DNA of 51,075 bases from Oscillospiraceae bacterium. Lineage in GTDB: Bacteria; Bacillota; Clostridia; Oscillospirales; Ruminococcaceae. The stretch is taken from the NCBI GenBank assembly GCA_009777635.1, contig WRLK01000019.1, forward strand, positions 1-51,075. Direction: 5' to 3'. Position 1 is the first letter of the stretch. Every line of letters begins with the position of its first letter. The translations under genes were made by a program, and so were the position numbers. Below, one piece after another: positions 15,672 through 24,357 of the stretch. The notes beneath the pieces are model-generated. The model was not told where the DNA came from. It made no database searches and was given only the letters and a program-made list of their open reading frames with translations.

Positions 15672-17288
15672 TTAGCTGATGCCATATACCTGCTTTAGGT
15701 GTGTCCATCTGTTTGCAGCCCAATCGTTGTACTGTAAAAGGCCCTGTGTTGCCATCTGAGACTGAAGCTCATCCATAATCCTTTCAAACTCGTTGCCGTC
15801 TCTTGCGAAAATAATACGGGGATAATAAGTTTTTACAGTATTGTTAAGCGATGCAAGCGCCGCGGATTCATCCGTGTTAGGATTCGGGCGCAGCGTTGCG
15901 AGCGCAGGCTCCATTTTCTGATTTGATTTTACATACATCAGGTATTCGGTCATGGGCGGGTTTTCTTCAGGCGCGTATATACGGACAGACTCATACCACG
16001 CATTTGTGCCGAAAAACCACGCTCCGACGCCTGTGTCACGCACTGTTTTGTCGTAATCCTCAACCCACATTCTGGCTACGTCGGGCGTAAGTATCGGATA
16101 GCCGTTGCTATCAGGGTTGTAATGCTGCCCCTCAATGCCCCATCCTACCAATTTGCCCGCCTCGTCTGACGTCATCCACTCAAGAAACCTTGCTGTAGCT
16201 TCGGGGTTTTTGTTATTCTTGGTTACAAACGTGCCTGCCCAACCGCCGCTGGGATCTACATAGGGATAGGGCGCTTCCTGATAAACGGCGCTTTTCATAA
16301 AGGCTGCCCTTGCGCTGTCAAGCCCCATTGTCTGAAACGCGTTATTGTTCATTTCCAAGTTGGAGGAATCGTCAATCCACATAAATACATTGCCGCTTTG
16401 TGTTTCCTGAATATACTGCTCATACATCAGTGTAAACATTTCAGGAATAAGCAATCCCTGCTGTGCAAACCTGTTCAGCGTCCTCATGCCGTCCCTGTAT
16501 GCGTCTGTACCGGCAAAATAAGACCAGTCGCCGTTGTCCTCGGCAATCATATAACTGGGAGAATCAACCATGTATTGGTTAATAAAGAAAGTATACCGCT
16601 CACCCTCGGAATAAAGCGCCAATGGAACAATGCTTGGATAAAGCTCTTTTACCTTTATAAGAAGCGCTTCAAGCTCGTCCATGCTGGTGGGCAGCTGCAT
16701 TCCTGTTTCGGCAAGAATATCCTCGCGGTACATAAGCCCGGAGCTGCCGACGCTTGGCAGGAAATGCGGGTCATCCCACTCTTTTTGCGTTTTCCAAAAA
16801 TTTACCAGATAATAAAAATTACCGTCGTCGCGTTTGGCTATGCCGGTTTGCTCGTTTGGTAGAGGCATATTGGGCGCATATTGCCGGAAAAACTCACCGA
16901 GCTCGTAACATTGATTGTCGTTAGAGAGCTCAAGGAGCATACTGTCGGTATATACAAGGTCAGGCAGCTGATTAGACGCCATCAGAACAGGCAGCTGCTG
17001 GTCGTCAGCAACACGCGTCACGTTCAAGCTGACGCCGGTTTCCCTTGTAATTACGTCATCAACCGGGCGTCCGCCCCAATTATCCATAAAGAACCAATCC
17101 ATGTTGACTAAAATGCTGAGCTCCACATTTTCAGCCGCGCCTGCATCGCTGCCTTGCGCTTGGGCTGCGTCCTGGCCTGCGTTCCCGCCGTCACCGGCAG
17201 GAGCCGGGGCTTGGCCGCCGGAGCAAGCCGACAGAATCATCACGGCTGTCAGTAAAAGTGCTGTGAATAATGATCCGCGTTTTTTCAT
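15672..17288 (-). CDS. LplA-type carbohydrate ABC binding lipoprotein
   Basis: A 538-residue extracellular solute-binding protein with a lipoprotein signal (ILSAC, Cys22) and a low-complexity Ala/Gly/Gln linker after it. The length and tryptophan-rich, LplA-like sequence (WTHLKQVYGIS end) place it with the large family-1 binding proteins that work with LplB/LplC permeases on oligosaccharides or glycosides. GGAGG precedes the start. It is third after the two permeases and is followed by a strong hairpin. Confidence 0.9.
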   Translation of the reverse strand: MKKRGSLFTALLLTAVMILSACSGGQAPAPAGDGGNAGQDAAQAQGSDAGAAENVELSILVNMDWFFMDNWGGRPVDDVITRETGVSLNVTRVADDQQLPVLMASNQLPDLVYTDSMLLELSNDNQCYELGEFFRQYAPNMPLPNEQTGIAKRDDGNFYYLVNFWKTQKEWDDPHFLPSVGSSGLMYREDILAETGMQLPTSMDELEALLIKVKELYPSIVPLALYSEGERYTFFINQYMVDSPSYMIAEDNGDWSYFAGTDAYRDGMRTLNRFAQQGLLIPEMFTLMYEQYIQETQSGNVFMWIDDSSNLEMNNNAFQTMGLDSARAAFMKSAVYQEAPYPYVDPSGGWAGTFVTKNNKNPEATARFLEWMTSDEAGKLVGWGIEGQHYNPDSNGYPILTPDVARMWVEDYDKTVRDTGVGAWFFGTNAWYESVRIYAPEENPPMTEYLMYVKSNQKMEPALATLRPNPNTDESAALASLNNTVKTYYPRIIFARDGNEFERIMDELQSQMATQGLLQYNDWAANRWTHLKQVYGIS

Positions 17289-17319
17289 TTTGCATACCTC
17301 CAGTTATTTTTCTACTTTT

Positions 17320-18183
17320 TTATTCTTTTACCGCTCCCAGCATAATGCCTTTGGAGAAGTATTTTTGTAAGAAGGGATAGAGCGCGACAATTGGCGCGAT
17401 TGCGATGATGACACAGGCCATTTGCAAGGATTGCGTAGTAAAGCTGGCGGCATTCCCATAAGGGGAAAATTGACTGGTATTGCTCCTGTTTAAAACCTCC
17501 ACCAGCAAATAGGCAAGCGGCCTAAGCTCCTGTCTGTGCACATAGATAACAGCATCGAAATAGGAATTCCACTGCGTTACAGCGCTGAACAAGGCATACG
17601 TTGCCAAAATGGGGGTAGAAATCCTTAAAATTACATCGAAGAAAACCCGGGACTCGCTCGCGCCGTCAATAAGCGTGGCTTCACGCAGTGATGGCGGAAT
17701 CGTGCGGTAATACGTCAAAAATATCAGCACAAAGAAGTAATCCAATGCCGACGGCACAATATAAATTAAAAAGCTATTTGTTATTTTGATTGCCGTGAAC
17801 ACCATATATGTAGGAATCAATCCGCCTGAAACATACATAGCCACAATAAGCCAGCCACGGTAAAACTTTCTGAAACGCAGCCAGGACGGCGAAATTGCAT
17901 ATGCGAAAATAGAAGTGAAAAACACCGAAATCACCGTGCCGATTGTCGCACGCAAAACCGAAATCAGCAAGCCGTTCAGCCATTTCGCATCGTTTAAAAT
18001 CTGCGTATAATTTTCAAGCGTAAAGGCTCTCGGCCAAAAGTATACGCCGCCCATGCGGGTATCCATGCCTTCGTTCAGCGACAGCACCAGTATATAATAA
18101 AACGGATATATTGAAATAAAAATAATGAGCGAGGAAATGATAATACTGAATACGTCAAACGGCATATTTTTTCCTTTTATCAT
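17320..18183 (-). CDS. LplC-type sugar ABC permease
   Basis: A 287-residue MalG/LplC-like permease with six hydrophobic segments and the EAA loop EATLIDGASESRVFFDVILRIS. The start at MIKGKNMPF has AAGAGGTG; a longer in-frame extension would reach into the LplB gene and has no ribosome site. It pairs with the LplB-type protein encoded 10 nt upstream. The C-terminal GIMLGAVKE is typical. Confidence 0.9.
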   Translation of the reverse strand: MIKGKNMPFDVFSIIISSLIIFISIYPFYYILVLSLNEGMDTRMGGVYFWPRAFTLENYTQILNDAKWLNGLLISVLRATIGTVISVFFTSIFAYAISPSWLRFRKFYRGWLIVAMYVSGGLIPTYMVFTAIKITNSFLIYIVPSALDYFFVLIFLTYYRTIPPSLREATLIDGASESRVFFDVILRISTPILATYALFSAVTQWNSYFDAVIYVHRQELRPLAYLLVEVLNRSNTSQFSPYGNAASFTTQSLQMACVIIAIAPIVALYPFLQKYFSKGIMLGAVKE

Positions 18184-18193
18184 AGTACACCTC

Positions 18194-19147
18194 TTACAAT
18201 AACAGGCCTTCGTCTTGCCCCTGAAGTTTTCCGGAAAAGTAATTTGCCCCGAAAATAAAGATGAGTGATATAGCCGCCTGGAACATGCCAATTGCAGTTG
18301 CGTAAGAATACCGCCCTGCTAAAATACCCATTTTATACACGTAGGTCGGAATAATTTCGCTTGCATCAAGCACCATGTTATTTCCCATTAAGAAGGACTG
18401 GTCAAAATTTGAGCCGGACATGCCGCCGGTAAATATATTGCCAAGCGAGATGATAAGAACGACCCCAATGGAGTGGGAGATACCGGGCAGGGTAATATGC
18501 CATATACGCTGCATCCTGCTTGCGCCGTCAATGCTGGCAGCCTCGTACAGCCCGGGGTCAATAGATGCAATTGCCGCTATGAAGATAATTGCCCACCAAC
18601 CACTTTCCTTCCACGCATCCGACAACACGGCGAGCGCCCAGAACGCGCGCGGGTCCGTCAGAAAGCTGATTGCGTTATCTATTGCTCCGATTTGCAAAAG
18701 CATAGAGTTTATTAATCCCGACGACATGGAATTGAAAAACACCTGTACAATACTTGCCACAACTACCCAAGATACAAAGTGCGGTAAATAGCTTACGGTT
18801 TGTGAAAATCTTCTTAACCTGTCAAACCGCATTTCAGTAAGAAAAATCGCTAGAAGAACCGGCATCGGGAAGCTGAACAGCAGCTTTAACCCGCTAAGCA
18901 CAAGCGTATTGCGTAAAATACGCACAAAATTAGCGTCTATAAAGAAATCACTAAAATGCTTAAACCCCACCCACGGGCCGGCAAACATTCCTGCTAAGCC
19001 ATCCGCGATATTATAGTTTTTGAATGCGATAACAAGCCCGAACGTAGATGCGTAGGATATGACGAAAACAAAAATCACTCCGAGAAGCGCCCAAAAATGA
19101 AAGAATTTCTGCGACCATATCTCTTGGAAAAGACTTTTTTTCTTCAA
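18194..19147 (-). CDS. LplB-type sugar ABC permease
   Basis: A 317-residue LplB/MalF-like permease with six hydrophobic segments and the EAA loop EAASIDGASRMQRIWHITLP. The start is a TTG (19147) with GGAG upstream; the lysine-rich beginning MKKKSLFQEIW is usual for LplB. First gene of the operon, divergent from the histidine kinase. No ATPase is encoded in the operon, so a shared MsmX-type ATPase is needed. Confidence 0.9.
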   Translation of the reverse strand: MKKKSLFQEIWSQKFFHFWALLGVIFVFVISYASTFGLVIAFKNYNIADGLAGMFAGPWVGFKHFSDFFIDANFVRILRNTLVLSGLKLLFSFPMPVLLAIFLTEMRFDRLRRFSQTVSYLPHFVSWVVVASIVQVFFNSMSSGLINSMLLQIGAIDNAISFLTDPRAFWALAVLSDAWKESGWWAIIFIAAIASIDPGLYEAASIDGASRMQRIWHITLPGISHSIGVVLIISLGNIFTGGMSGSNFDQSFLMGNNMVLDASEIIPTYVYKMGILAGRYSYATAIGMFQAAISLIFIFGANYFSGKLQGQDEGLLL

Positions 19148-19177
19148 CTTCTCAACTCCAATCTCAGCAGAGTGCTT

Positions 19178-19217
19178 GATATATTTGCATTATATCAATA
19201 CAGCGCGGCGCTGTATA
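19178..19217 (-). promoter_or_regulatory. Candidate promoter and operator of the LplB operon
   Basis: Minus strand: TATAAT at 19194-19189 with a weak -35 (TATACA, 19217-19212) at 17-nt spacing. The -35 lies in a perfect 19-bp palindrome (ATACAGCGCGGCGCTGTAT, 19198-19216), and TGATATA/TATATCA arms (19178-19184, 19191-19197) flank the -10. The weak -35 fits activation by the AraC-type response regulator. Confidence 0.45.
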
Positions 19218-19270
19218 AGGGAAAAATTGAACTTATATCCTGTAAAAATTAAACTTGCTTTATAGGCGTA

Positions 19271-19299
19271 TTGTTTGCCTATACAACGTGTGCTAAAAT
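19271..19299 (+). promoter_or_regulatory. Possible promoter of the histidine kinase gene
   Basis: Plus strand: TTGTTT (19271-19276), a 17-nt spacer and TAAAAT (19294-19299), about 47 nt before the GTG start. The match is moderate. Confidence 0.35.
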
Positions 19300-19346
19300 T
19301 GTTATATCATGCAAAAACTTGATATTTATAAACGAGGGGGGCGCCT

Positions 19347-20954
19347 GTGAAATATTTATCCTTGTTAGGCGAATGGCTTTCGGGCTCGCGCCTCCGCAAC
19401 AGGCTCCTCGTAATTTTTATGCTTGTCTTTGCTATTCCCGTCACCTTGCTCGGGGGATATTACACGGTTAGGATCGTGCGGCTTTCGGAGGAAATGATTT
19501 ATATAAAAAACGAATCAAACGCCAACCAGCTGAAGCTGAACCTGCAAAACGAAATGGAGCGTCTTGCGCAATCGGTGATTCGCGCGACCAGCGACAACGA
19601 CCTGATTGTCTTTTTTACCCGAAACTACGATTATGCCGGTGAGTATTTTGCCGACTATAGCGTTGTGCGTCAAAAGCTTTCCTTTCTTTCTGCCACTACC
19701 TTCAACGGAATGCACATGTATGTTTCCACTATGAATTCATCCATCATACCCAACTATTACTCCATTTATTCTTTGACCGATCATCCCCCGGACTGGTACG
19801 ATGACGCGATTCAAAACAGCGGTATGCTTCGTTTTATGCTTATGGACAACAATCTTGTAATTCACCGCACAATCATCAATTCTGAGTATGACCTTGAAAA
19901 ATCGGCTGTATTTACTGTTGTTGTGCCGGGCAAACGTTTTTCTGAATATTACCAGAATGAGGCCGACGGAATCGGCGTTTACTTGCTCGGCCCGAATGGG
20001 ATTGTATATTCCTCCAATCATGAAGATATGATAAGTAAGCCCTTTCCCGAATCCTTTGGGCAGGATGAAGCCCTTGTTTTTAAGAAAACGATTTTTGATG
20101 AACAGCCCTACGGCGAATGGACGCTCGTTTATGACGCTTCCGCACATGCCTTGGAATTAAACTTGTCGCGCCTGTTTGGCGGAGGCTTGTTTTTGCTTGC
20201 CGCCTGTTTTATTATTGTTGTCGTCTCGGTAATATATATATCAAAACTTCTCGCGCGCCGCATTCACAGGCTGGATACTGCCGTTTATGAAAAAGAGCTC
20301 ACAGTCAAAGACCTTGAAATTGAATCGAAGGAAGCTAGAATTCAAGCCATGCAAGGTCAGATTGAGCCGCACTTTTTATTTAATACGCTTCAAACCATTC
20401 AAATGCTGTTAGCCAAAAACCAAGCCAAACAAACAACGCAGGTAGTTGAAAGTCTGGCTGTTCTAATGCAAAACCGCATTTACTGGAACAATGAAACCGT
20501 CACCCTGAAAAAAGAAGTGGATATGGTCAAGCATTATCTTATCATACAGGGGTTTCGCTTTCAGAAGCGCCTAAGCTATGCGTTTGATGTCCCTGAGCGC
20601 TTTTATGAAACGGGAATTTTGCAGTTTTCAATCCAACCGCTTGTCGAAAACGCAATACGCCACGGCATAGACCAGCTTGAAAATGGCGGATTTATACGAA
20701 TTTCCGTCACACAAAACGCCGCGGCGCTTGAGGTCTCCGTTTGTGATAATGGCGTGGGCATAGACAATATACGTCTTGAACAAATATCAGCGGCACTTGC
20801 AAGCGACATGCATAGCTGCAAAGAAAACATCGGGCTTCGTAATGTACACCAGCGGCTGCGCCTTTATTTTGGCGAAGAATTCGGCATCGTATCAATAGAA
20901 AGCAAAACCGGCAAAGGAACACGCATAGCTTTGAGAATACCATACCATGAGTAA
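19347..20954 (+). CDS. YesM-type sensor histidine kinase
   Basis: A 535-residue membrane kinase: membrane segment about 20-42, extracytoplasmic sensor domain about 45-275, second membrane segment about 279-298, then a His_kinase domain with the phosphoacceptor His342 (QIEPHFLFNTLQ) and a HATPase domain with N-box VENAIRHG (433-440) and DNGVGID. This is the LytS/YesM layout that signals extracellular glycans or their binding proteins. The start is GTG 19347 after GAGGGGGG. It is followed 102 nt downstream by its AraC-type response regulator and diverges from the importer it probably controls. Confidence 0.93.
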   Translation: MKYLSLLGEWLSGSRLRNRLLVIFMLVFAIPVTLLGGYYTVRIVRLSEEMIYIKNESNANQLKLNLQNEMERLAQSVIRATSDNDLIVFFTRNYDYAGEYFADYSVVRQKLSFLSATTFNGMHMYVSTMNSSIIPNYYSIYSLTDHPPDWYDDAIQNSGMLRFMLMDNNLVIHRTIINSEYDLEKSAVFTVVVPGKRFSEYYQNEADGIGVYLLGPNGIVYSSNHEDMISKPFPESFGQDEALVFKKTIFDEQPYGEWTLVYDASAHALELNLSRLFGGGLFLLAACFIIVVVSVIYISKLLARRIHRLDTAVYEKELTVKDLEIESKEARIQAMQGQIEPHFLFNTLQTIQMLLAKNQAKQTTQVVESLAVLMQNRIYWNNETVTLKKEVDMVKHYLIIQGFRFQKRLSYAFDVPERFYETGILQFSIQPLVENAIRHGIDQLENGGFIRISVTQNAAALEVSVCDNGVGIDNIRLEQISAALASDMHSCKENIGLRNVHQRLRLYFGEEFGIVSIESKTGKGTRIALRIPYHE

Positions 20955-20969
20955 GGATTCCATGCCATG

Positions 20970-21024
20970 TATTACTCCGGCACTTAAGAACCCATCTTCA
21001 ATAACGAAAAGTGCCGGAGTAATA
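20970..21024. repeat. Inverted repeat with 16-bp arms between kinase and regulator genes
   Basis: TATTACTCCGGCACTT (20970-20985) and its exact reverse complement (21009-21024) flank a 23-nt loop in the short gap between the kinase and response regulator genes. The same 16-mer occurs once more at 12212-12227. It may be a small dispersed palindromic element or an mRNA stem. Confidence 0.7.
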
Positions 21025-21056
21025 GCTGCAAGTTTTGCGGAAGGGAGAACCGGCGT

Positions 21057-22163
21057 ATGTACAAGATATTGGCAGTTGACGATGAGCCTTTGATATGCGA
21101 AGGCTTAAAAGACTTTTTCCCATGGCATCATTATGGTTTTATATTCGGCGGATGCGCCTACAATGGCTCGCAGGCTACAGAGCTTCTGCGCTCTGATACT
21201 TATCATCTGGTTATAACAGATGTCCGTATGCCTGTAATGGATGGTATATCCTTGACCGAGTACGTTAAGCGCCATTTCCCGAACATACAGGTTATCATTC
21301 TTTCGGGGCACAAAGATTTTGAATACGCGCAAAAAGCGATGCGTTTAGGTGCAAGCGGATATTTATTGAAGCCTATACAAAAAAATGAATTTCGGGAACT
21401 GCTGATTAAAACCGGCAACATTTTAAACGGCATCAATCACGTTCAGCAATGGGGCTCGGCAAGTCCTGCGATGAAAACAGAACCCGGGCTGTCCGCGCAC
21501 TCCGCGTCTGAATTCGACAACAGAAACATTATTGAAAAAATAATGACCGGCAGCAATGAAAGCCTGCAAAAAGCGATTTCCGAATTTCTTGTTACGCTGT
21601 ACAAGAAAAATCAGGATGGAGAAGTGCTTCCCATCTATCAAAAGCGTTTTGAAATGCTTAAATTTCTCGCGCAGCTAGATCCTGTTTTCGCTGATAACGG
21701 CGAAAATTTATTCAATGTTATACCTGCAAAAAGATTTTTGAATCTGCTGAACGACATTGACAATCCCGCGCAAACAAAAGACGAAATGCTTGCCTTGTGC
21801 ATGTCTGTTAGGGAAATTGCAGACCGGCGCGGGCAAGCGGGATGCGCGAAGCTTCTGCCGGTAATCCTTGAACATATAAACGATAATCTTGAACAGGAAA
21901 TAAGCCTAAAGTCAATCGCGGCACAATTTTATGTCAGCCCTGTGTATCTAGGCAAAATTTTCAAACGTGAAACCGGGAAATCTTTTAATGACTATCTGCA
22001 CCAACTGCGCCTAGACAAAGCGAAATCCCTTGTCACACTGCCCGACATTTCAATAAATGAAATCATCCGGCGAACCGGATATAAAAATCCCGAATATTTT
22101 TATAAAATGTTTAAAAAGCATGAGAATATTTCCTTTTCAGATTACCGCAAAAGTAAACAATAA
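21057..22163 (+). CDS. YesN-type response regulator (REC-AraC)
   Basis: A 368-residue regulator. The N-terminal receiver domain has the acidic pair DDE (8-10), phospho-acceptor Asp55 (ITDVRMP) and Lys105 (LLKP). After a linker of about 140 residues there is a C-terminal AraC double helix-turn-helix (from about 265: SLKSIAAQFYVSPVYLGKIF, then INEIIRRTGYKNPEYFYKMF). It should be phosphorylated by the kinase encoded just upstream and activate the divergent LplABC/GH4 operon. Confidence 0.93.
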   Translation: MYKILAVDDEPLICEGLKDFFPWHHYGFIFGGCAYNGSQATELLRSDTYHLVITDVRMPVMDGISLTEYVKRHFPNIQVIILSGHKDFEYAQKAMRLGASGYLLKPIQKNEFRELLIKTGNILNGINHVQQWGSASPAMKTEPGLSAHSASEFDNRNIIEKIMTGSNESLQKAISEFLVTLYKKNQDGEVLPIYQKRFEMLKFLAQLDPVFADNGENLFNVIPAKRFLNLLNDIDNPAQTKDEMLALCMSVREIADRRGQAGCAKLLPVILEHINDNLEQEISLKSIAAQFYVSPVYLGKIFKRETGKSFNDYLHQLRLDKAKSLVTLPDISINEIIRRTGYKNPEYFYKMFKKHENISFSDYRKSKQ

Positions 22164-22216
22164 TTTCCAAAAGCATATGATTGCTCGAAAAATATCGCCA
22201 AAGTGAATTGCTTTTG

Positions 22217-22225
22217 TGTTATAAT
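22217..22225 (+). promoter_or_regulatory. Extended -10 promoter element
   Basis: TGTTATAAT (extended -10, TGn before TATAAT at 22220-22225) without a clear -35. It sits about 35 nt before the small open frame at 22261 and could drive the metallopeptidase-GNAT-GyrI group. Confidence 0.45.
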
Positions 22226-22260
22226 GAAGATAAGAAGCAGAATATAAGGAGAACTCCAAA

Positions 22261-22386
22261 ATGGGGGCGATTGATATGGGCATTGCGCTTTGTCATATCG
22301 CCAAAGAAAGCGAATCGTTCAGCTTTGCAAAAGAATCGAATGCTCCCGAAAGGAAAGGCTGCATTTATATGGGAACGGTAGTATGA
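22261..22386 (+). pseudogene. C-terminal remnant of a nitroreductase-like gene
   Basis: A 41-codon frame with its own AAGGAGA site starts MGAIDMGIALCHIA and ends GCIYMGTVV. The MGIALCH segment recalls the C-terminal part of Firmicute nitroreductase-family proteins (GIAMCHF pattern), and the FMN-binding N-terminal part is missing. Its TGA overlaps the metallopeptidase ATG as ATGA. It may persist because it couples translation of that gene. Family assignment is tentative. Confidence 0.4.
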
Positions 22387-23060
22387 GCATCGCCTATAGC
22401 CTAACCCGCTCCAAGCGAAAAACTGTCGGTATATATATCCGTTGCGGCGGCGTAGAAGTCCGCGCACCGCTAAAATACCCGAGGTCAGAGATTGATAAAT
22501 TCGTTTCTTCAAAAGAGAAGTGGATTAGAGATAATCTTGCAAAATCTCAATTTCAAGCGGAGAAGAAAAGTGCATTTACCCTAAACTACGGCGATATGGC
22601 GCTATATCGCGGTGGCTGCTACCCCATCGAGGCAAGAGCCAAAAACCGTATAGGCTTTGACGATACGGTGTTCTATCTTCCGCAAAACTTGCAGCCGGAG
22701 CAAATCAAAACTGCCATCGTTCAGATATACCGTATGCTTGCCAAGCGGGATTTGTCAAGCAAGGTATTGGAATACGCGAAGCTCATGGGCGTTACGCCTG
22801 CCGCCGTTAAAATCAATGGCGCGAAAACCCGCTGGGGAAGCTGCTCCACACACAAAAGCATTAACTTTTCCTGGCGGCTCATTATGGCGGATGATGACGT
22901 GATCGACTATGTTGCGGTTCATGAACTGGCGCATATCACCGAAATGAACCACTCGCAGAAGTTTTGGGCAATCGTTGAGCAAATTCTGCCGGACTATAAA
23001 GAGCGCAGGGCAAAGCTGAAAGAACTGCAAAGGCGCCTTGCCGTGGAGGATTGGGAATAG
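22383..23060 (+). CDS. YgjP/DUF45-type zinc metallopeptidase
   Basis: A 225-residue protein of the YgjP-like (SprT-related) metallopeptidase family. The zinc motif is VHELAHITEMNHSQKFW, with the HELxH pair and the third ligand region NHS; the family segment RWGSCSTHKSINFSWRLI precedes it. The start at ATG 22383 overlaps the stop of the small upstream frame. It is followed at 3 nt by a GNAT gene. The cellular target is unknown. Confidence 0.85.
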   Translation: MSIAYSLTRSKRKTVGIYIRCGGVEVRAPLKYPRSEIDKFVSSKEKWIRDNLAKSQFQAEKKSAFTLNYGDMALYRGGCYPIEARAKNRIGFDDTVFYLPQNLQPEQIKTAIVQIYRMLAKRDLSSKVLEYAKLMGVTPAAVKINGAKTRWGSCSTHKSINFSWRLIMADDDVIDYVAVHELAHITEMNHSQKFWAIVEQILPDYKERRAKLKELQRRLAVEDWE

Positions 23061-23063
23061 ATC

Positions 23064-23483
23064 ATGTTTGAAATCAGATGCGTTGCCGAAAGCGATAAGC
23101 CGTTTTGGTTTTCGCTTGATAAACATCTCAGCGAAAGCGAGTTTGCACTGAAAATCCGTGACAAGCGCGGATATATCATCAGCGGCGGCGGTCAGCCCAT
23201 CGGCATTATGCGCTACAATCTGTTTTGGGATAACACGCCGTTTCTGACGCTCATTTGCATTGACGAATCCCATCAAGGCAAGGGCTTTGGCAAACAGGCG
23301 GTGCTGCATTGGGAAAACGAAATGCGTGGGCTTGGCTTCAAGGTGATTATGACTTCTACGCAGGTTGATGAACAGGCGCAGCATTTTTACAGAAGGCTCG
23401 GATATGCAGACAGGGGCTGCTTAATTTTAGACAACACGCCGTATGGGCAGCCGCAGGAAATGTTTATGATTAAGGTGCTATAA
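23064..23483 (+). CDS. GNAT-family N-acetyltransferase
   Basis: A 139-residue single-domain acetyltransferase. The acetyl-CoA-binding motif A is ESHQGKGFGKQAVLHW, followed by the motif B region HFYRRLGYADRG. It could act on a small amine, a protein or an antibiotic; nothing in the sequence decides. It starts 3 nt after the metallopeptidase stop. Confidence 0.85.
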   Translation: MFEIRCVAESDKPFWFSLDKHLSESEFALKIRDKRGYIISGGGQPIGIMRYNLFWDNTPFLTLICIDESHQGKGFGKQAVLHWENEMRGLGFKVIMTSTQVDEQAQHFYRRLGYADRGCLILDNTPYGQPQEMFMIKVL

Positions 23484-23564
23484 AATGGGGAGCAAAAATG
23501 CAGCTTGCTACGGCGGGTTGGCGCGGTTACATCGAACTGCGCCCAATAAAGGAGGAAGCGAAAA

Positions 23565-24197
23565 ATGCCGATTGATTTCAAAAAAGAATACAAAGACCTC
23601 TACTGCCCCAAAACCACTCCGGCTGTCATTGACGTGCCGGAGATGGTGTTCATTATGGTGGACGGCACAGGAAATCCCAACGTCAGCGAGGAATACAAGT
23701 CCGCTGTGGAAATTCTATATGGGCTTTCCTACGCCATCAAAATGAGCAAGATAAGCGGAAATCCGCCTGCCGGCTATTTCGACTATGTCGTGCCGCCGCT
23801 TGAAGGCTTGTGGTGGCTCAGTGACGGCTCGGAGGAATGGTACAAGGATAAAGGCAAATACTGCTGGACTTCGATGATCCGGCAGCCGGAGTTTGTCACC
23901 GCTGATGTCTTTGAAGCGGCAAAGACATCACTCGCCAAGAAAAAACCGCACCTTGATCCTTTACGGGCGCGGCTTGAAAAGTTTACCGAGAGGCTTTGCG
24001 TTCAGGCAATGCACATCGGCTCGTATGACGATGAACCGCGTACAAACGCCGCGATCATGCAGTATATCGCCGATAATGGCTATGTCAGCGATATTAGCGA
24101 TAAACGCCGTCATCACGAGATTTATTTGAATGACCCGCGCAAGACTGCGACGGAGAAGCGAAAAACCATAATACGCCATCCTGTGAGGTTGAAATGA
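23565..24197 (+). CDS. GyrI-like small-molecule-binding protein
   Basis: A 210-residue protein of the GyrI-like/SOUL-type superfamily. Characteristic parts are the DVPEMVFIMVDGTGNPN opening, EGLWWLSDG, the CWTSMIRQPEFVT strand and the late AMHIGSYDDEP motif, as in stand-alone proteins common in Clostridia. These bind small hydrophobic compounds and some hydrolyse cyclopropanes; the role here is unknown. GGAGG precedes the start. Its stop overlaps the next small frame as ATGA. Confidence 0.88.
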   Translation: MPIDFKKEYKDLYCPKTTPAVIDVPEMVFIMVDGTGNPNVSEEYKSAVEILYGLSYAIKMSKISGNPPAGYFDYVVPPLEGLWWLSDGSEEWYKDKGKYCWTSMIRQPEFVTADVFEAAKTSLAKKKPHLDPLRARLEKFTERLCVQAMHIGSYDDEPRTNAAIMQYIADNGYVSDISDKRRHHEIYLNDPRKTATEKRKTIIRHPVRLK

Positions 24198-24316
24198 TAC
24201 GTTGCTATAATGATTTTGCAGAAACCTTGTTAGCTTCCGGCTTTTCCATGGGCGGCATCAACCCGGACGGCATATACGCTGTAATTTTGTGGGATTTATC
24301 CCGCTGGATACGCTGA
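24194..24316 (+). pseudogene. Truncated gene start after the GyrI-like gene
   Basis: A 40-codon frame begins MIRCYNDFAETLLASGFSMG with ATGA coupling to the GyrI-like stop. The opening looks like the beginning of a longer conserved protein found beside such genes in Clostridia, but the frame ends after SRWIR and a terminator hairpin follows at once. Probably a frameshifted or deleted gene; the family was not identified. Confidence 0.4.
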
Positions 24317-24320
24317 TGCA

Positions 24321-24357
24321 AAAGGAAACGGCATGACCACTATCATCATGCCGTTCC
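24321..24357 (-). terminator. Terminator downstream of the beta-galactosidase gene
   Basis: A 10-bp stem (AACGGCATGA 24327-24336 with TCATGCCGTT 24346-24355), extended by GGA/TCC with a bulge, is followed on the minus strand by TCCTTTTG. A second stem (TTATGGCC/GGCCATAA, 24380-24398) precedes it. It should end the GH2 operon and shield it from the convergent genes. Confidence 0.6.
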
